Origin: Gambelia wislizenii | Taxonomy: Eukaryota; Chordata; Lepidosauria; Squamata; Crotaphytidae | NCBI GenBank assembly: GCA_030847615.1 | Contig: JAUMIR010000003.1 | Span: forward strand, 71,992,001 to 72,056,000 | Reading direction: 5' to 3' | Length of the DNA: 64,000 nucleotides | Shown here: piece by piece, positions 54,698-64,000 of the stretch | Numbering within the stretch: position 1 is the first letter of the stretch | Layout: every line of letters starts with the position of its first letter | Position numbers and translations under genes: made by a program | The notes under the pieces: model-generated | What the model was told of the DNA's origin: nothing | Seen by the model: the letters and a program-made list of their open reading frames with translations, nothing else | Database searches by the model: none

Positions 54698-56074
54698 ACA
54701 GTGTTTCCAATGGGGTTGCTTGCACATAAATTGGCATAGGAGTTCAGCTGTAGAGACGTAGAGAATCTATAGAGAAGAAGATCGCTGTGGTTCATCTGTC
54801 ATAGCAGCAGGGTATCTGGCGTTCAACTGGTGTAGAAAAGTTTCCATGGAATTCTCTCTGCCAGCAGCTGGTTTAGCTTTCAGGATAGATAGGATTGTGT
54901 CCTTAATTGTCTGTACTCATTTCTTGTTAGCAGCTATGTAAATATTTCTGTCATTGCAAACATGGAGGAGAGAGGAGAATTTAAAGTATGTTGAAGTAGA
55001 TGTATGAAAAGCATATGTGCATAAGTTTAACACAATGGAAATGTTAGTAGTTCTGAAGGAATAATTTGTCATAACAGGAAGCCTATTCTCTAGCATTAAT
55101 GATGGCTTTTCTTCTCTGTTAGATTATACATTTCAGGGAGCATTTTTAAAAACACTATACCACTTCCCACATTATTCTGGAGAGCCAAATGTCAGTCACA
55201 TACCATGATTAAACTATTTCAGTTGATATAAAAACAAATAGGCAATGAAACCCCCCCCCCCAGTCACAAGATACATTCCTTTTGGGGTAATCTGCTGTGG
55301 GCAATTTGGAATACAACAGAGTTACTTCTTAGAATCCCATGCTGGTTGGGAGAGTTTGGGAAGTTCTAGTCCAAAAAGGAAACCTAGACTCTAGTCTAGA
55401 CCCACTATAGGTATGGGTGAAGCCAGTCATTCCCACACCTCAATTTATGCCACCTCTTTTCTCCTTCTCCCTCTTTCTGACACTTCCATTACTTCTCGCT
55501 CTCTCGCCATTCTTGTCACCTGCCACTCTGTATTACATTCAAAAGGATAATCTGATTTTTTTTTCTTTTCCCCTTCCCCTCCTTCCCCCCCTACATAACA
55601 CATTTTCCTCTTTCCATATAATTCCCTGTGTTTTACCATTAATCCTAGAAAGGGTTAAACTAAAAGATATCTATTTTTTAGAAAGGGTGCAAAGGAGAGG
55701 TTGGCTAAATGCTGATCAATTTCTTTTCCTGGTAGGAGTTGAATTTGCTTTTTGCAAAAAGCAAGGAAGCAGGATGGCTCTCTGTTGGGGTGAGTGTGTT
55801 CTGTGTAGCCTCTGCTCTTGCCACATTCCCACAGCCTGCCTCTCTCAAAGGGAAATGGCAACTTCTTCTCCACTCTGCACTGATGCTGCTACCAACAGTG
55901 GCAGCTTCCTGGTTATCAAGCAATGGAGGAGGAGGAGGAGGAGGAGGAGGAGGAGGAGGAGGAGGAGGATCCTGATTAAGGATCCTTAGTGGTGGTAGCA
56001 GCACCAAGTGTGGCCCAAGTGGTATGGGCAGTTGTGCCTATTCCTAGAGATGTCGGATTTCACCGTGATGGCAT
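54698..56074. other. Unassigned, with a (GGA)n microsatellite at 55925-55970
   Basis: About 1.4 kb. A C-tract (55252-55261) and CT-rich tracts (55440-55600) are present. The (GGA)15 run yields poly-Arg, poly-Gly and poly-Pro frames on the three phases, which explains the 190-aa and 100-aa open frames here. No gene was recognised. Confidence 0.5.
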
Positions 56075-56912
56075 ATGCCTTAGTTACATCCATGTGTTCT
56101 ACATGGGGATTTTTTTGAAGACTGTTCAGAATTATCTGCTGGTCTGAAGAGCTGCATTAAGTTTGTTAACTGGTGCTGGCTTCAAGGAGCATACAATTCC
56201 CTTATCTCCACATATGAGCCTGCCCATGTTTTGAGATCTTTTGAGGAGGCCCTTCTTTCTGTCCCACCTCTTCACAACTGTACCTTGTGAGAACACAGGA
56301 GAGGACCTTCTTGGGCTGTTCCCAGCAATGGAATGCTCTCCCTAGAGAGGCTAAGCTGGTGCCCTACTTCCATAGGCTGATGAAGATCTTTTTGCTTTGC
56401 TAGGCCTTTGCGGGCTGACCACTTGAGGGAAAGAACCTTTAATAATGTGCCGTATTGTTTATAGTTGTTGTTTTCCATTTTTTGGTGGCCATATGTTTAA
56501 TTGCTTTTAATTCTACTGACAGTTTAATTATATTTTAGCTTTTATATGATGTGTACTTTTAGCTGTACTCTCTTTTCAGTTTTGTAAGCAAGGGAATCTT
56601 GTAGCACCTTTGAGACCAATCGAGAAAAGAAGTTGTAACAAACTTTCGTAGACTTGGTCTACTTCCTCAGATGACTCCATGCACCCGAAGAAGTAGAACA
56701 AGCCTGCAAAAGTTTATGTTACAATTTCTTTCTCTCAGTCTGAAAGGTGCTACTAGATCCCCTTGCTTACTGATATTCCAGATTAACATGGCTACTCCTA
56801 TGTCTTTGACTTCTACCCCTGTGGAAAGCACCAAATTCAGTTTTGTAAGCCACTTTGAGTCCCAGGGCCAGGGAGAAGATGGGGTCTAAATAAATAAATA
56901 AAGTTGAACGAG
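56075..56912 (+). mobile_element. L2-type LINE 3' end, split by repeat E
   Basis: TTTGAGGAGGCCCTTCTTTC, GAGAGGACCTTCTTGGGCTG and GACCACTTGAGGGA correspond to the last coding part of an L2-like ORF2. The 3' end (56851-56912) reads CACTTTGAGTCCCAGGGC then AAATAAATAAATAAA. The frame is broken. The element is interrupted at 56590-56835, with TTCAGTTTTGTAAGC on both sides. Confidence 0.65.
56590..56835 (+). repeat. Repeat E, complete foldback copy with 15-bp TSD
   Basis: Arms from AAGGGAATCTTGTAGCACC to about 56680 pair with 56690-56768 (AGGTGCTACTAGATCCCCTT), forming a ~180-bp foldback. After it come GATATTCCAGATTAACATGG and an A-rich end (ACCAAA). The direct repeat TTCAGTTTTGTAAGC at 56575-56589 and 56836-56850 suits insertion by retroposition rather than by cut-and-paste. 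Part of that repeat (GTAAGC) may belong to the element itself. Confidence 0.7.
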
Positions 56913-58761
56913 GTAACAGATGCTCTAGAGAAGTAATCTTAGGCTGCCCCTGAGTGTTCCTACTCTCCCTTGGAAGACAGAGCTGTGTTGGATGGATTAC
57001 CCGTTCTGGCCCTCCTGAACTAGACCATTGCCTCAGGTGTTGTGGAGTATGCTATAGTATTAAAGAAATATTCAGCTCCTTTCCTGGAACAGGGTGGGGC
57101 CACCATCTTGTCCCTTGTCTCAGGCAGCAAAATGTCTTGGGCCAGCCCAAGCAGCAGCTCACCTTTCAAAGAGCAGATGGAGGACATGGTGGTGGAGGTA
57201 GAGAAGGTGGAGTGTAGACTAGGTTAGAGGACAGGGAGGAGTCTGTCTCTTGCTTCTTAAATATTCCTATGCAGAGATTTGGGACAAATGCCATTTGAAC
57301 AGTGTAAGCTGAGCTGGTAGTTTCCATATCATCAAGATGATGAATCCATTCTAGGTTTTAGTCTAAGCTTTAAGGGCACTATCCAAGGTGCTGACCCGTA
57401 CCCTCAACATAGGTTCAAAATTTTGGATAGCTACTTGAAAGGTCAGGCTCAAACCCAAAATAGAATTGCTGCATCACTGTCAGGGAAGCCATCACCTGGC
57501 TAGGGGAAAGAGAAAGAAAAAGAAGCCCTTGTGAAGGGATGGGGGCTTACTTAATAACACAAGGCACAGGAATATGAAAGAAATGTAAAGGTGAGTCTTT
57601 TGATGAGGTGGGGCACAAGAATGGGAAAAGATTATTTTGGACAGTATATGTGGGCATAAAATTAGGCCAGGGTGTGTGTGCTTCTGGCTGGTAGGGCAGA
57701 GCCATAGATGTTTCCTTCCCATTTTAAAGAGTGCTTCCACTTTTTGGTATCACCACAGTTCAGCAAGGTAGGCCTAGGCCAAGCCTGCAGAGAGATGAAT
57801 GCAGTGAGACTACATTGCTGACCTTCCCTGCTCTCTTATCACAGGTTGGGAAAGTTACTTTTCTTTTGCTTACAATTCCCAGAACTTTTTCAGGCTATCT
57901 CTAGAAAGCACTCACCTTGGTGAGATTTTTCATACTACTTTTCCTATTGATTTACCATCACTAAATAAAAATCTGTTTTTTCCTCTCCAAAACAGGTCCT
58001 TCTGCAGACTGTGTTGTTAGTTTATGTTTTCCATTTTAGGCAAAGTTTTGCTGTGAACTTTTAATCTGATTATTTTATTGCATCAGAGTCTTCCTTTATT
58101 CTATGCTTTACAAACCATTTCAGGCATTGTCTCAATGGCAGAGAACATGGTGTAAATCTATTTAAATAATTAACTGGTTGGATGTGGAGGAGAAAAAAAA
58201 GGTGAAGGGGTTGTGCTGAAAGCATAAAACAAGAGCTGATATATGTTTTATCAATCCTGAACTTAATCTAGTTGATGGGCAGTGGCATTTTAGAAGAGAG
58301 GCTGCCTTGGTCTCTGAGGTCGTCTGCTGCATTTTTAAAAAACATAGGCCTGAATAAGGTGAATCTACTTAATTATACCAAAAAAGATGATAGTGTAAAT
58401 TGTTGTTGAAAAAAGTTAAACTTTTTAGTAAAAGGGAACATGTCATGCTTCAGAGTATTAGCTATTTTGATTTACTGCAGGTTCCAGACATATAATTTTA
58501 TGCTTCTATTTAGATCTGGATTAATTCATTGTAGCCATATGTGGGTTGTGATGGCAGAGGGGGTATTCCCCAAATTTTGGGGTTAGGCACCCCACTTCTT
58601 GGACCATAGGCTACCTATGTGTGGAATTCAGTACACAGCACAAAACAGCCATGGCCCTATGATATGATCAGATTATTTGTGATGTCTTTGATGCAGAATA
58701 CTCAATTTATACCCATTTACATTCTTCATTGTCTAGGATGTGATTATTGTTTTCTCAGTAC
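56913..58761. other. Unassigned stretch
   Basis: About 1.85 kb. A piece at 57840-57905 (GTTGGGAAAGTTACTTTTCTTTT...TTCCCAGAA) resembles decayed hAT-type MITE sequence also present near 3527-3565. No gene was recognised. Confidence 0.4.
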
Positions 58762-59398
58762 AGGATCTGAAACATGGGTCACCTATCGCCACCACCTACG
58801 ACTCCTTGAATGCTTTCATCAACGCTGTTTACGCACAATCCTAAATATACACTGGACTGACTATGTGATGAATGTTGCTGTCCTGGAGCAAGCAGGGATC
58901 ACCAGCATTGAGGCCATGATATTGAGAACACAGCTGCGCTGGGCAGGGCATGTTTCTAGGATGGAGGACCATCGCCTCCCAAAAATAGTACTCTACAGTG
59001 AACTCGCCACGGGTCAGCGTAAGATGGGTGCTCCAAAACAAAAAACAACAACAACAAAAAAAAAACGATACAAGGACTCCCTGAAACAACATCTCAGGCT
59101 CAGCCAAATTGATCACCAACAATGGTCCGCCCTGGCCTCACATTGGGAGGCATGGAGATGCACTATTCACAATGCTGCAGCCCTATTTGAGAACTCACAC
59201 CAAACAAGTCTTGAAGAGAAACAACAATGCAGAAAGAATCACAACCCAGAAACATCACCCAAGGAGACCTTCTGTTGTGCTTTCTGCAACCGGACTTGTT
59301 TATCTTGGATTGGCCTTTTTAGTCATCAGTGCGCTTGCAGAAAACACAGGATGAGTCCTTCCTGAATCTTCGTTTGCGAAGAAAAGCCAGAGAGACAG
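58762..59398 (+). mobile_element. RTE-like LINE 3' end, copy 2 (frame open)
   Basis: The longest copy of this family here. The frame (58619-59365, 248 aa; LINE part from about residue 48) has ETWVTYRHHLRLLECFHQRC, LEQAGITSIEAM, LRWAGHVSRMEDHRLPK, then YKDSLKQHL and IDHQQWSALASHW. At the C-terminus is a zinc-finger-like CAFCNRTCLSWIGLFSHQCAC (C-x2-C spacing, then H and C). An in-frame A/C-rich expansion (59037-59066) adds eight residues compared with the copy at 63177-63565. It ends in the CTTCGTTTGCGAAG tail. It lacks endonuclease and RT core, so it is a dead truncated copy. The clade is uncertain (RTE-related). Confidence 0.82.
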
Positions 59399-60240
59399 GA
59401 CAGAGGAGTCATAGCTGTGTTTCTAAGTGATAAAACTATGAGTAGAAACTTTTGATTCATCCAGTGTATGCTGTTGGTAAGTTTGAAGTATGAATATGTA
59501 TGAAGTCATACAAATTTTAATAGAGGAGAGATTATTGTGTTAGAATGTAGTTCAGCGTAGAGTTCAATATCCTTTAATACAAGCCCATGTGCCTTTGTTT
59601 CTACATCTTATATTACCTGGGAATGTGCACCTGTGATTTTATTTTCAGAATTAAACATCATTCTGCTTTACATTTTGAAAAAAAATGTATATATTAGATC
59701 TTTGCCTGGAGGACCTGATCTAAGCGTGGTAACCAACTCTACCTTAAGAATTTCTATTATGGCCAGGATGGGTATGTGCATAAGCATTCAATATTGTCAG
59801 CATTCATTATTGATAAAAGAACTGAGTATGAATAGATTGCATCCAAACTGTAAATCTGAAATATTAATTGGGGACAGAATTTTGAACCAATGTCTTTATC
59901 CTGAGATCTGTGTACCACAGAAGCTCAATGACAGCTACTTTCATTGGTTCATTGTCCAATGGCCTGTTTGATGATCTCTAAACTGAAAATAAAGATTCCA
60001 TTCCCTGCATAAGTGGCACTGCGCTTGATTGAAAAAGCATGCAAGCTGAGGGATTTTATAAACCCCTTCTCATGGATGCTACGACCTCTGCATCAGTGTC
60101 ACAACAGGTCATTGATGTTTTGCTGGAGCAGACTAATATGGCTACACCTTTGAAAATAAATATCTGCTATTGTTTCTTTCTAATGTACAGTACTAGCTCC
60201 CTTTTAAAACTTGTAGACTTTTGGTTAAATACCATTAGTT
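59399..60240. other. Unassigned, with a repeat-E-like end at 60078-60150
   Basis: AGACTAATATGGCTACACCT at about 60130 resembles the terminal word of repeat E (ATTAACATGGCTACTCCT). The rest, including the 112-aa frame at 59633-59971, has no recognised domain. Confidence 0.4.
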
Positions 60241-60254
60241 AAGACCTTTTATGG

Positions 60255-60420
60255 AGCCAGCATAGTGTAGTGGTTTGAGCACTGGACTACGACTCTGGAG
60301 ACCAGGGTTCAAACCCCTGCTCAGCCATGGAAACCTACAGGATGACCTTGGGCAAGTCACATTCTCTCAGCTTCTGAGGGTTGCCATAAGTCAGAAATGA
60401 CTTGAAGGCACACAACAACA
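60255..60420 (+). mobile_element. tRNA-derived SINE (SINE-a), young copy with 14-bp TSD
   Basis: AAGACCTTTTATGG (60241-60254) and AAGACCTTTTGTGG (60421-60434) are target duplications differing at one base. The head AGCCAGCATAGTGTAGTGGT contains an A-box, and GGGTTCAAACCCC a B-box (pol III promoter). The body has GATGACCTTGGGCAAGTCAC. A central segment seen in other copies is missing. The tail ends GACTTGAAGGCACACAACAA. Transcription by pol III and mobilisation by a LINE with a matching tail are established for this class; the partner LINE is not in the window. Confidence 0.9.
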
Positions 60421-60434
60421 AAGACCTTTTGTGG

Positions 60435-62424
60435 CCTACACCTTCCCTTCTAACTGCTTCTCATCATTGTGGCCAATTACTGTAATACCCCATAACAATA
60501 TTTCATGTCATTATTCAAAAAAATGATTGTATGCACTCATGTGTATGCACTTGTGTACCACTATAAAAACCTCTAAAAGGCAGAAATAGCTGCATGGGCT
60601 TTCTGTAGGAGATGGGGGAAGGGAGGATTTCACAGCTTAGAGCAAAGGTGCGAGAAATAAGTCTGGAACAAAATCCACCACATTAAATGACCACAGGTCA
60701 ATATGGCTCTTTACAATTACCAGTACAAGTATATGGGTGAATTCTACTTAGCTAACTGCTCTAAGGCCAAGTACTAATGCTTCTCTCTCCCCATCCATCC
60801 AGGGCACAATCAACGATTAGATCAAATGACTCCCGTAATGTCACCATGACAGAAGCGTAGCAAAGATCAATTCAATATAAATCTCCCACGCTGCCATGAC
60901 ATTTTCATTTGTGTATCGCCAGGAACCCATTATGCTATGACAGTGTCCTTGCTGATAAACTTGGTGAAAGAGCAATGAATGGAACTCATTTTGAGAAAGA
61001 GCATTTTTAAAATGGGTAACAGCAAACCCAAGTCATACTAGTAGCAGGAGCATAAACATTACAAGTAAACCTCAAGCCTGCAAACAGAAATTGGGGAGAA
61101 AAGGAATGTATTCAGGCAAGGTTGTGAATAATTGAATCACTGCCAATGTATCAACTTGACTTTGATGTTCCAGTGCTGTCACATTAAGCTCACAGCTAAG
61201 ACAAAGGTGTCATTAATTGGAAAGAGAAAAGGTATCCAGTGCACAGAGCCCAATGAGAGAGCCATTTAATTCAAGAAGTTTGGTTAGACAGCTCCACCCA
61301 CAATGGGAAAGAAAGGTATCTTATCGCCTTCCTCATTGTCCCTGCTAGCTTGTTTCTGATATCCCTTTACACTCATGCAATCAGGTTTCTGTTTGTATTA
61401 TGAGAAGTTGCTGGGGATTTGTTCACACATGGCTCTGTGAAGCAGCATCTCCTTCCTGCTACAGAAACACAATGTTTGCTTTCTTTTAGGAGAGATGTTG
61501 TGGGAATACCAGTTGTTTTTGCTTGATTGTTAAACTTACAGAAGGAACCTTCATTTATTACGAACTGGGATGAGAAGAACAGGTTGGCTTGGTGTCTCAC
61601 TGTGGCAGAAATGTGATTCTTAATAACTGTTCCTGAGACAAAACTTCTTCAAAGCTCAAAAAACTTCTTCAAAGCTCAAAATACATTAAAATTCAAGGAA
61701 GCACACGTGTGTTTTTATAGGCTGTGGCTATTTTCTAATTTGCATGGTGTGTGCTTGTGTGTGTGTAAGGGGTGCATAGTAGGCACAAACAGGCTCACAC
61801 ATGCATTTTTACTTTTTTTCTTTATTTTTATTTTTAAAAGTTACATATCTACATACACTTATTCATATAAATATGAGAAAATTTAAGATTACATTACATC
61901 ATGTAACCATGTTTTTTAACAATAAAACCCACACACTTTACGTTTCTCCTTACGTTCTTTTAAATGCCTTACTTCCTAATTAGTTTATTTTGCCTTCATT
62001 AATACCATGGATTTACCTATTTTCCTTGTCTCAGTATCCAACAATTAAAGTTATTTTTGGTTATAGTTACACTGTTGCTCTCAGTACAACCAATTTTCCA
62101 TTTTAGTGTGACAAAATAAACTAAAATTTACTTCTTGAATAAATCTAGTATTGCTCTTGTATTTGCCCTGGGAATTAAAAGAATATTTAATAGCATTGCT
62201 GATCAGCACAGTTTCATTATTAGGTAGCAGGGAAGGCTCATGTGATTGGAGTTTCACAAAGTCTTACCTGCTCAGTTAAAGATATCCTAGTCAACAGTAC
62301 ACTTTTGTCTTTTTTTCTTACATTTCTGTTGTGGTTTTTCACTTGTTCATCTCTCTGTCAAGAATTGGTTCACAGTCACACTCAGAAATCAGGTCTTGAT
62401 CTCTTTCTTTTCACTCATGTTATT
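60435..62424. other. Single-copy-looking stretch with a candidate conserved element
   Basis: About 2 kb with no recognised transposon and no coding frame. The part 60680-61330 has balanced composition and several homeodomain-type words (TCATTAATTGG, CATTTAATTC, TCAATTCAATATAAA), so it could be non-coding regulatory DNA. This is a guess that needs cross-species alignment. A perfect 20-bp tandem duplication sits at 61641-61680. Confidence 0.3.
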
Positions 62425-62589
62425 GTTGTGTACTTTCTAGTCAACTTCACCTATCATAAAGTTTTCTTGGTGAGATTTATTCAGAGGAGATTTGGCATTG
62501 CCTTCCTCTTAGGCTGAGAGAGTGTAATTTGAAAAAGTTTACCCGGTGGATTTAAATGGCAGAGCAGGGATTTGAAACCTGGCCTCCCA

Positions 62590-63604
62590 GGACTTTATCA
62601 TACACAGCAAAAATTATGGGATTACGATGTCATGGTAGCATGAACGGGCCCAACTATTGCACAACATCATCATCTTTGTCTGGTTACTCTGTGCTCCAGC
62701 TACAAGAAGGCGTTGCTTCTAATTGACAGGACAAATCATCAATAAATCATCAATATTACTTTTTTCGCTGTATTGTAGGCATGCAAAACCATGCTCCATT
62801 GTAATCACGAGATTACAGAGTGAATGGGCAGTCCTCAACAAGAAAACATCTGGGTGAGAATGCGAAAATGAAGCACAGGATGCTCTTTTTATGAACAGTC
62901 CCATTTTGCTAGCAAGTTTTTATGTTTGTTTCAGTGCTTGTGTGTTCATTTACTTTGTTAATTAAGTTTTTTTAGTTTTAATTGTGCTTGTGTATTCTCA
63001 CGAGAACCACCAAAATCTTGCCCATGCTATATCGAGGAAGTATAAACTCCCATTTCTAAAGTGCCAGTGGTTGTAGTGTGATAATTCTGTGGTGGTTCTT
63101 TCATGTGATTACAGCGACGAGCGATAGTAAAGTGTAATAATGCCACGATGTTTCCGCTATCTTCATTCATGGATTTGTCTGGCTTTTCTTCGCAAACGAA
63201 GATTTAGGAAGGACTCATCCCGCACTTTCTGCAAGCGCGCTGATGACTAAAAAGGCCAATCCGAGATAAACAAGTCCGGTTTCAGAAAGCACAACAGAAT
63301 GTCTCCTTGGGTGATGTTTTTGGGTTGTGATTCTTTCTGCGTTGTCGTTTCTCTTCAAGACTTGTTCGACATGAGTTCTCAAATAAGGCTGCAGCATTGT
63401 GGATAGTGCGTCTCCATGCCTCCCGATGTGAGGCCAGGGCGGACCACTGTTGGTGATCAATTTGGCCGAGCCTGAGATGTTGTTTCAGGGAGTCTTTGTA
63501 TCGCTTTTTTGGAGCGCCCCTCTTATGCTGACCCGTGGCAAGTTCACCGTAGAGTAGTATTTTGGGGATTTACAGCATTTTTAGACACTCATCTGATAAA
63601 GTCC
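62590..63604 (+). mobile_element. PIF/Harbinger-like MITE, family A copy 10 (subtype II), split by a LINE
   Basis: From GGACTTTATCATACAC to CATCTGATAAAGTCC, flanked by CCA at 62587-62589 and 63605-63607. Without the LINE at 63177-63565 it is about 620 bp and collinear with the reversed copy 6 at 38087-38686 (shared TGTAATCACGAGATTACAG-like and GTGGTGGTTCTTTCATGTGA blocks). The CCA duplication shows that the target is not restricted to TTA/TAA. Confidence 0.88.
63177..63565 (-). mobile_element. RTE-like LINE 3' end, copy 3
   Basis: The minus strand encodes AAKKRYKD-like and IDHQQWSALASHREAWRRTI segments and the same 3' end, with CTTCGTTTGCGAAG (complement at about 63189-63202). GGATTT flanks it at 63171-63176 and 63566-63571 (6-bp duplication). 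It is 5'-truncated at the same general region as the other two copies. It lies inside family A copy 10. Confidence 0.85.
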
Positions 63605-63650
63605 CCAGAGGCCTAGTCCAGGACTCAAACCACCAAACCACACTGTCTCT

Positions 63651-64000
63651 TCTTTTTGGCAATTGGATTTCATGCCATTTTGTTTTAACACAAAACAGAT
63701 CTATAATTTTGTTTCCTCCCTGCCTTGCTGTAATATTTCCATCTGTTAAACGTTTTTGCTTTGAAATAAGGTCATCATCTCACACTCATGTAGAAGGAGG
63801 AAACAGAATTTATTACATTTTCACTCAAACCTTTTCCCCCATTTCTCTTTCACCCTCAGTTGACAACATCCAATATTCTCATCAAGTTAAGAGGATGGGC
63901 ATTATGCTTTATCCACCTTTCTCTTTCTTGAAGTGCACTAGCTAAGTTCTGTCTCTATAACATTTCTCAAGATTGTCCACTCTTATGTATTGATCCCACT
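63651..64000. other. Unassigned end of window
   Basis: About 350 bp, pyrimidine-rich near 63830-63860. The 127-aa frame over 63562-63945 begins in transposon sequence and has no recognised domain. Confidence 0.4.

Larger units (their letters stand above)
62425..63650 (-). mobile_element. SINE-a, reverse, split by family A copy 10
   Basis: 62425-62589 holds the tail (GTTGTTGTGTACTTTCTAGTC), body (GAGAGAGTGTAATTTGAAAA) and B-box region (GGGATTTGAAACCTGGCC). 63608-63650 continues with GAGGCCTAGTCCAGGACTC and AAACCACCAAACCACACTG, the head. Removing 62590-63604 and one CCA restores a continuous SINE. Confidence 0.8.

Noticed and set aside
55417..56007. 190-aa plus frame and 100-aa minus frame
   Set aside because: They depend on the (GGA)n repeat and a CT-rich tract, and no domain is present.

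Overview
This window looks like repeat-dense intergenic or intronic DNA from a squamate reptile, most likely a lizard. The inference rests on the repeat mix: a long, near-complete L1 together with L2, CR1 and RTE-like LINE fragments, tRNA-derived and 5S-rRNA-derived SINEs with a Bov-B-like 3' tail, and many short PIF/Harbinger-, hAT- and Tigger-like DNA transposons. No database was searched, so the clade is an inference. I found no host protein-coding gene or host RNA gene. Every long reading frame I could interpret belongs to a transposable element or is a by-product of a palindrome or microsatellite.

Layout. 1-8.6 kb: a PIF/Harbinger-like MITE (family A), two giant foldback MITEs (1907-2237 and 7710-8038), Tigger-like and hAT MITEs, a SINE, two CR1 fragments, an L2 fragment split by a Tigger-like MITE, and a family A element inserted in another repeat at its TTA target. 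8.6-25.5 kb: mostly unassigned sequence with scattered MITEs, two members of a second 3-bp-TSD family (family B, including a 1.08-kb multi-foldback element), a 775-bp solo-LTR candidate, an L2 3' end and several hAT elements. 25.5-44.6 kb: a 716-bp solo LTR, more family A/B elements, an RTE-like LINE 3' end, CR1 fragments and SINEs, separated by long unassigned stretches. 44.6-52.9 kb: a nested stack in which a family A MITE was hit by a 7.7-kb L1, whose ORF2 was later hit by a 655-bp solo LTR. 53-64 kb: a third foldback MITE, a 5S-rRNA-derived SINE, an L2 3' end split by a retroposed foldback repeat, two more RTE-like 3' ends, a young SINE with 14-bp target duplications, and a second triple nest (SINE, then family A MITE, then RTE-like LINE).

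How the parts relate. The autonomous elements visible here (L1, CR1, L2, RTE-like) are all damaged or 5'-truncated. The small DNA elements carry termini but no transposase, so they depended on proteins encoded elsewhere. Target-site duplications and repeats rejoined across insertions give a relative order of events at several loci. The most unusual structures are the three foldback MITEs. They share termini with family A and a conserved hairpin core; in the best copy two 156-bp arms differ at only three positions.
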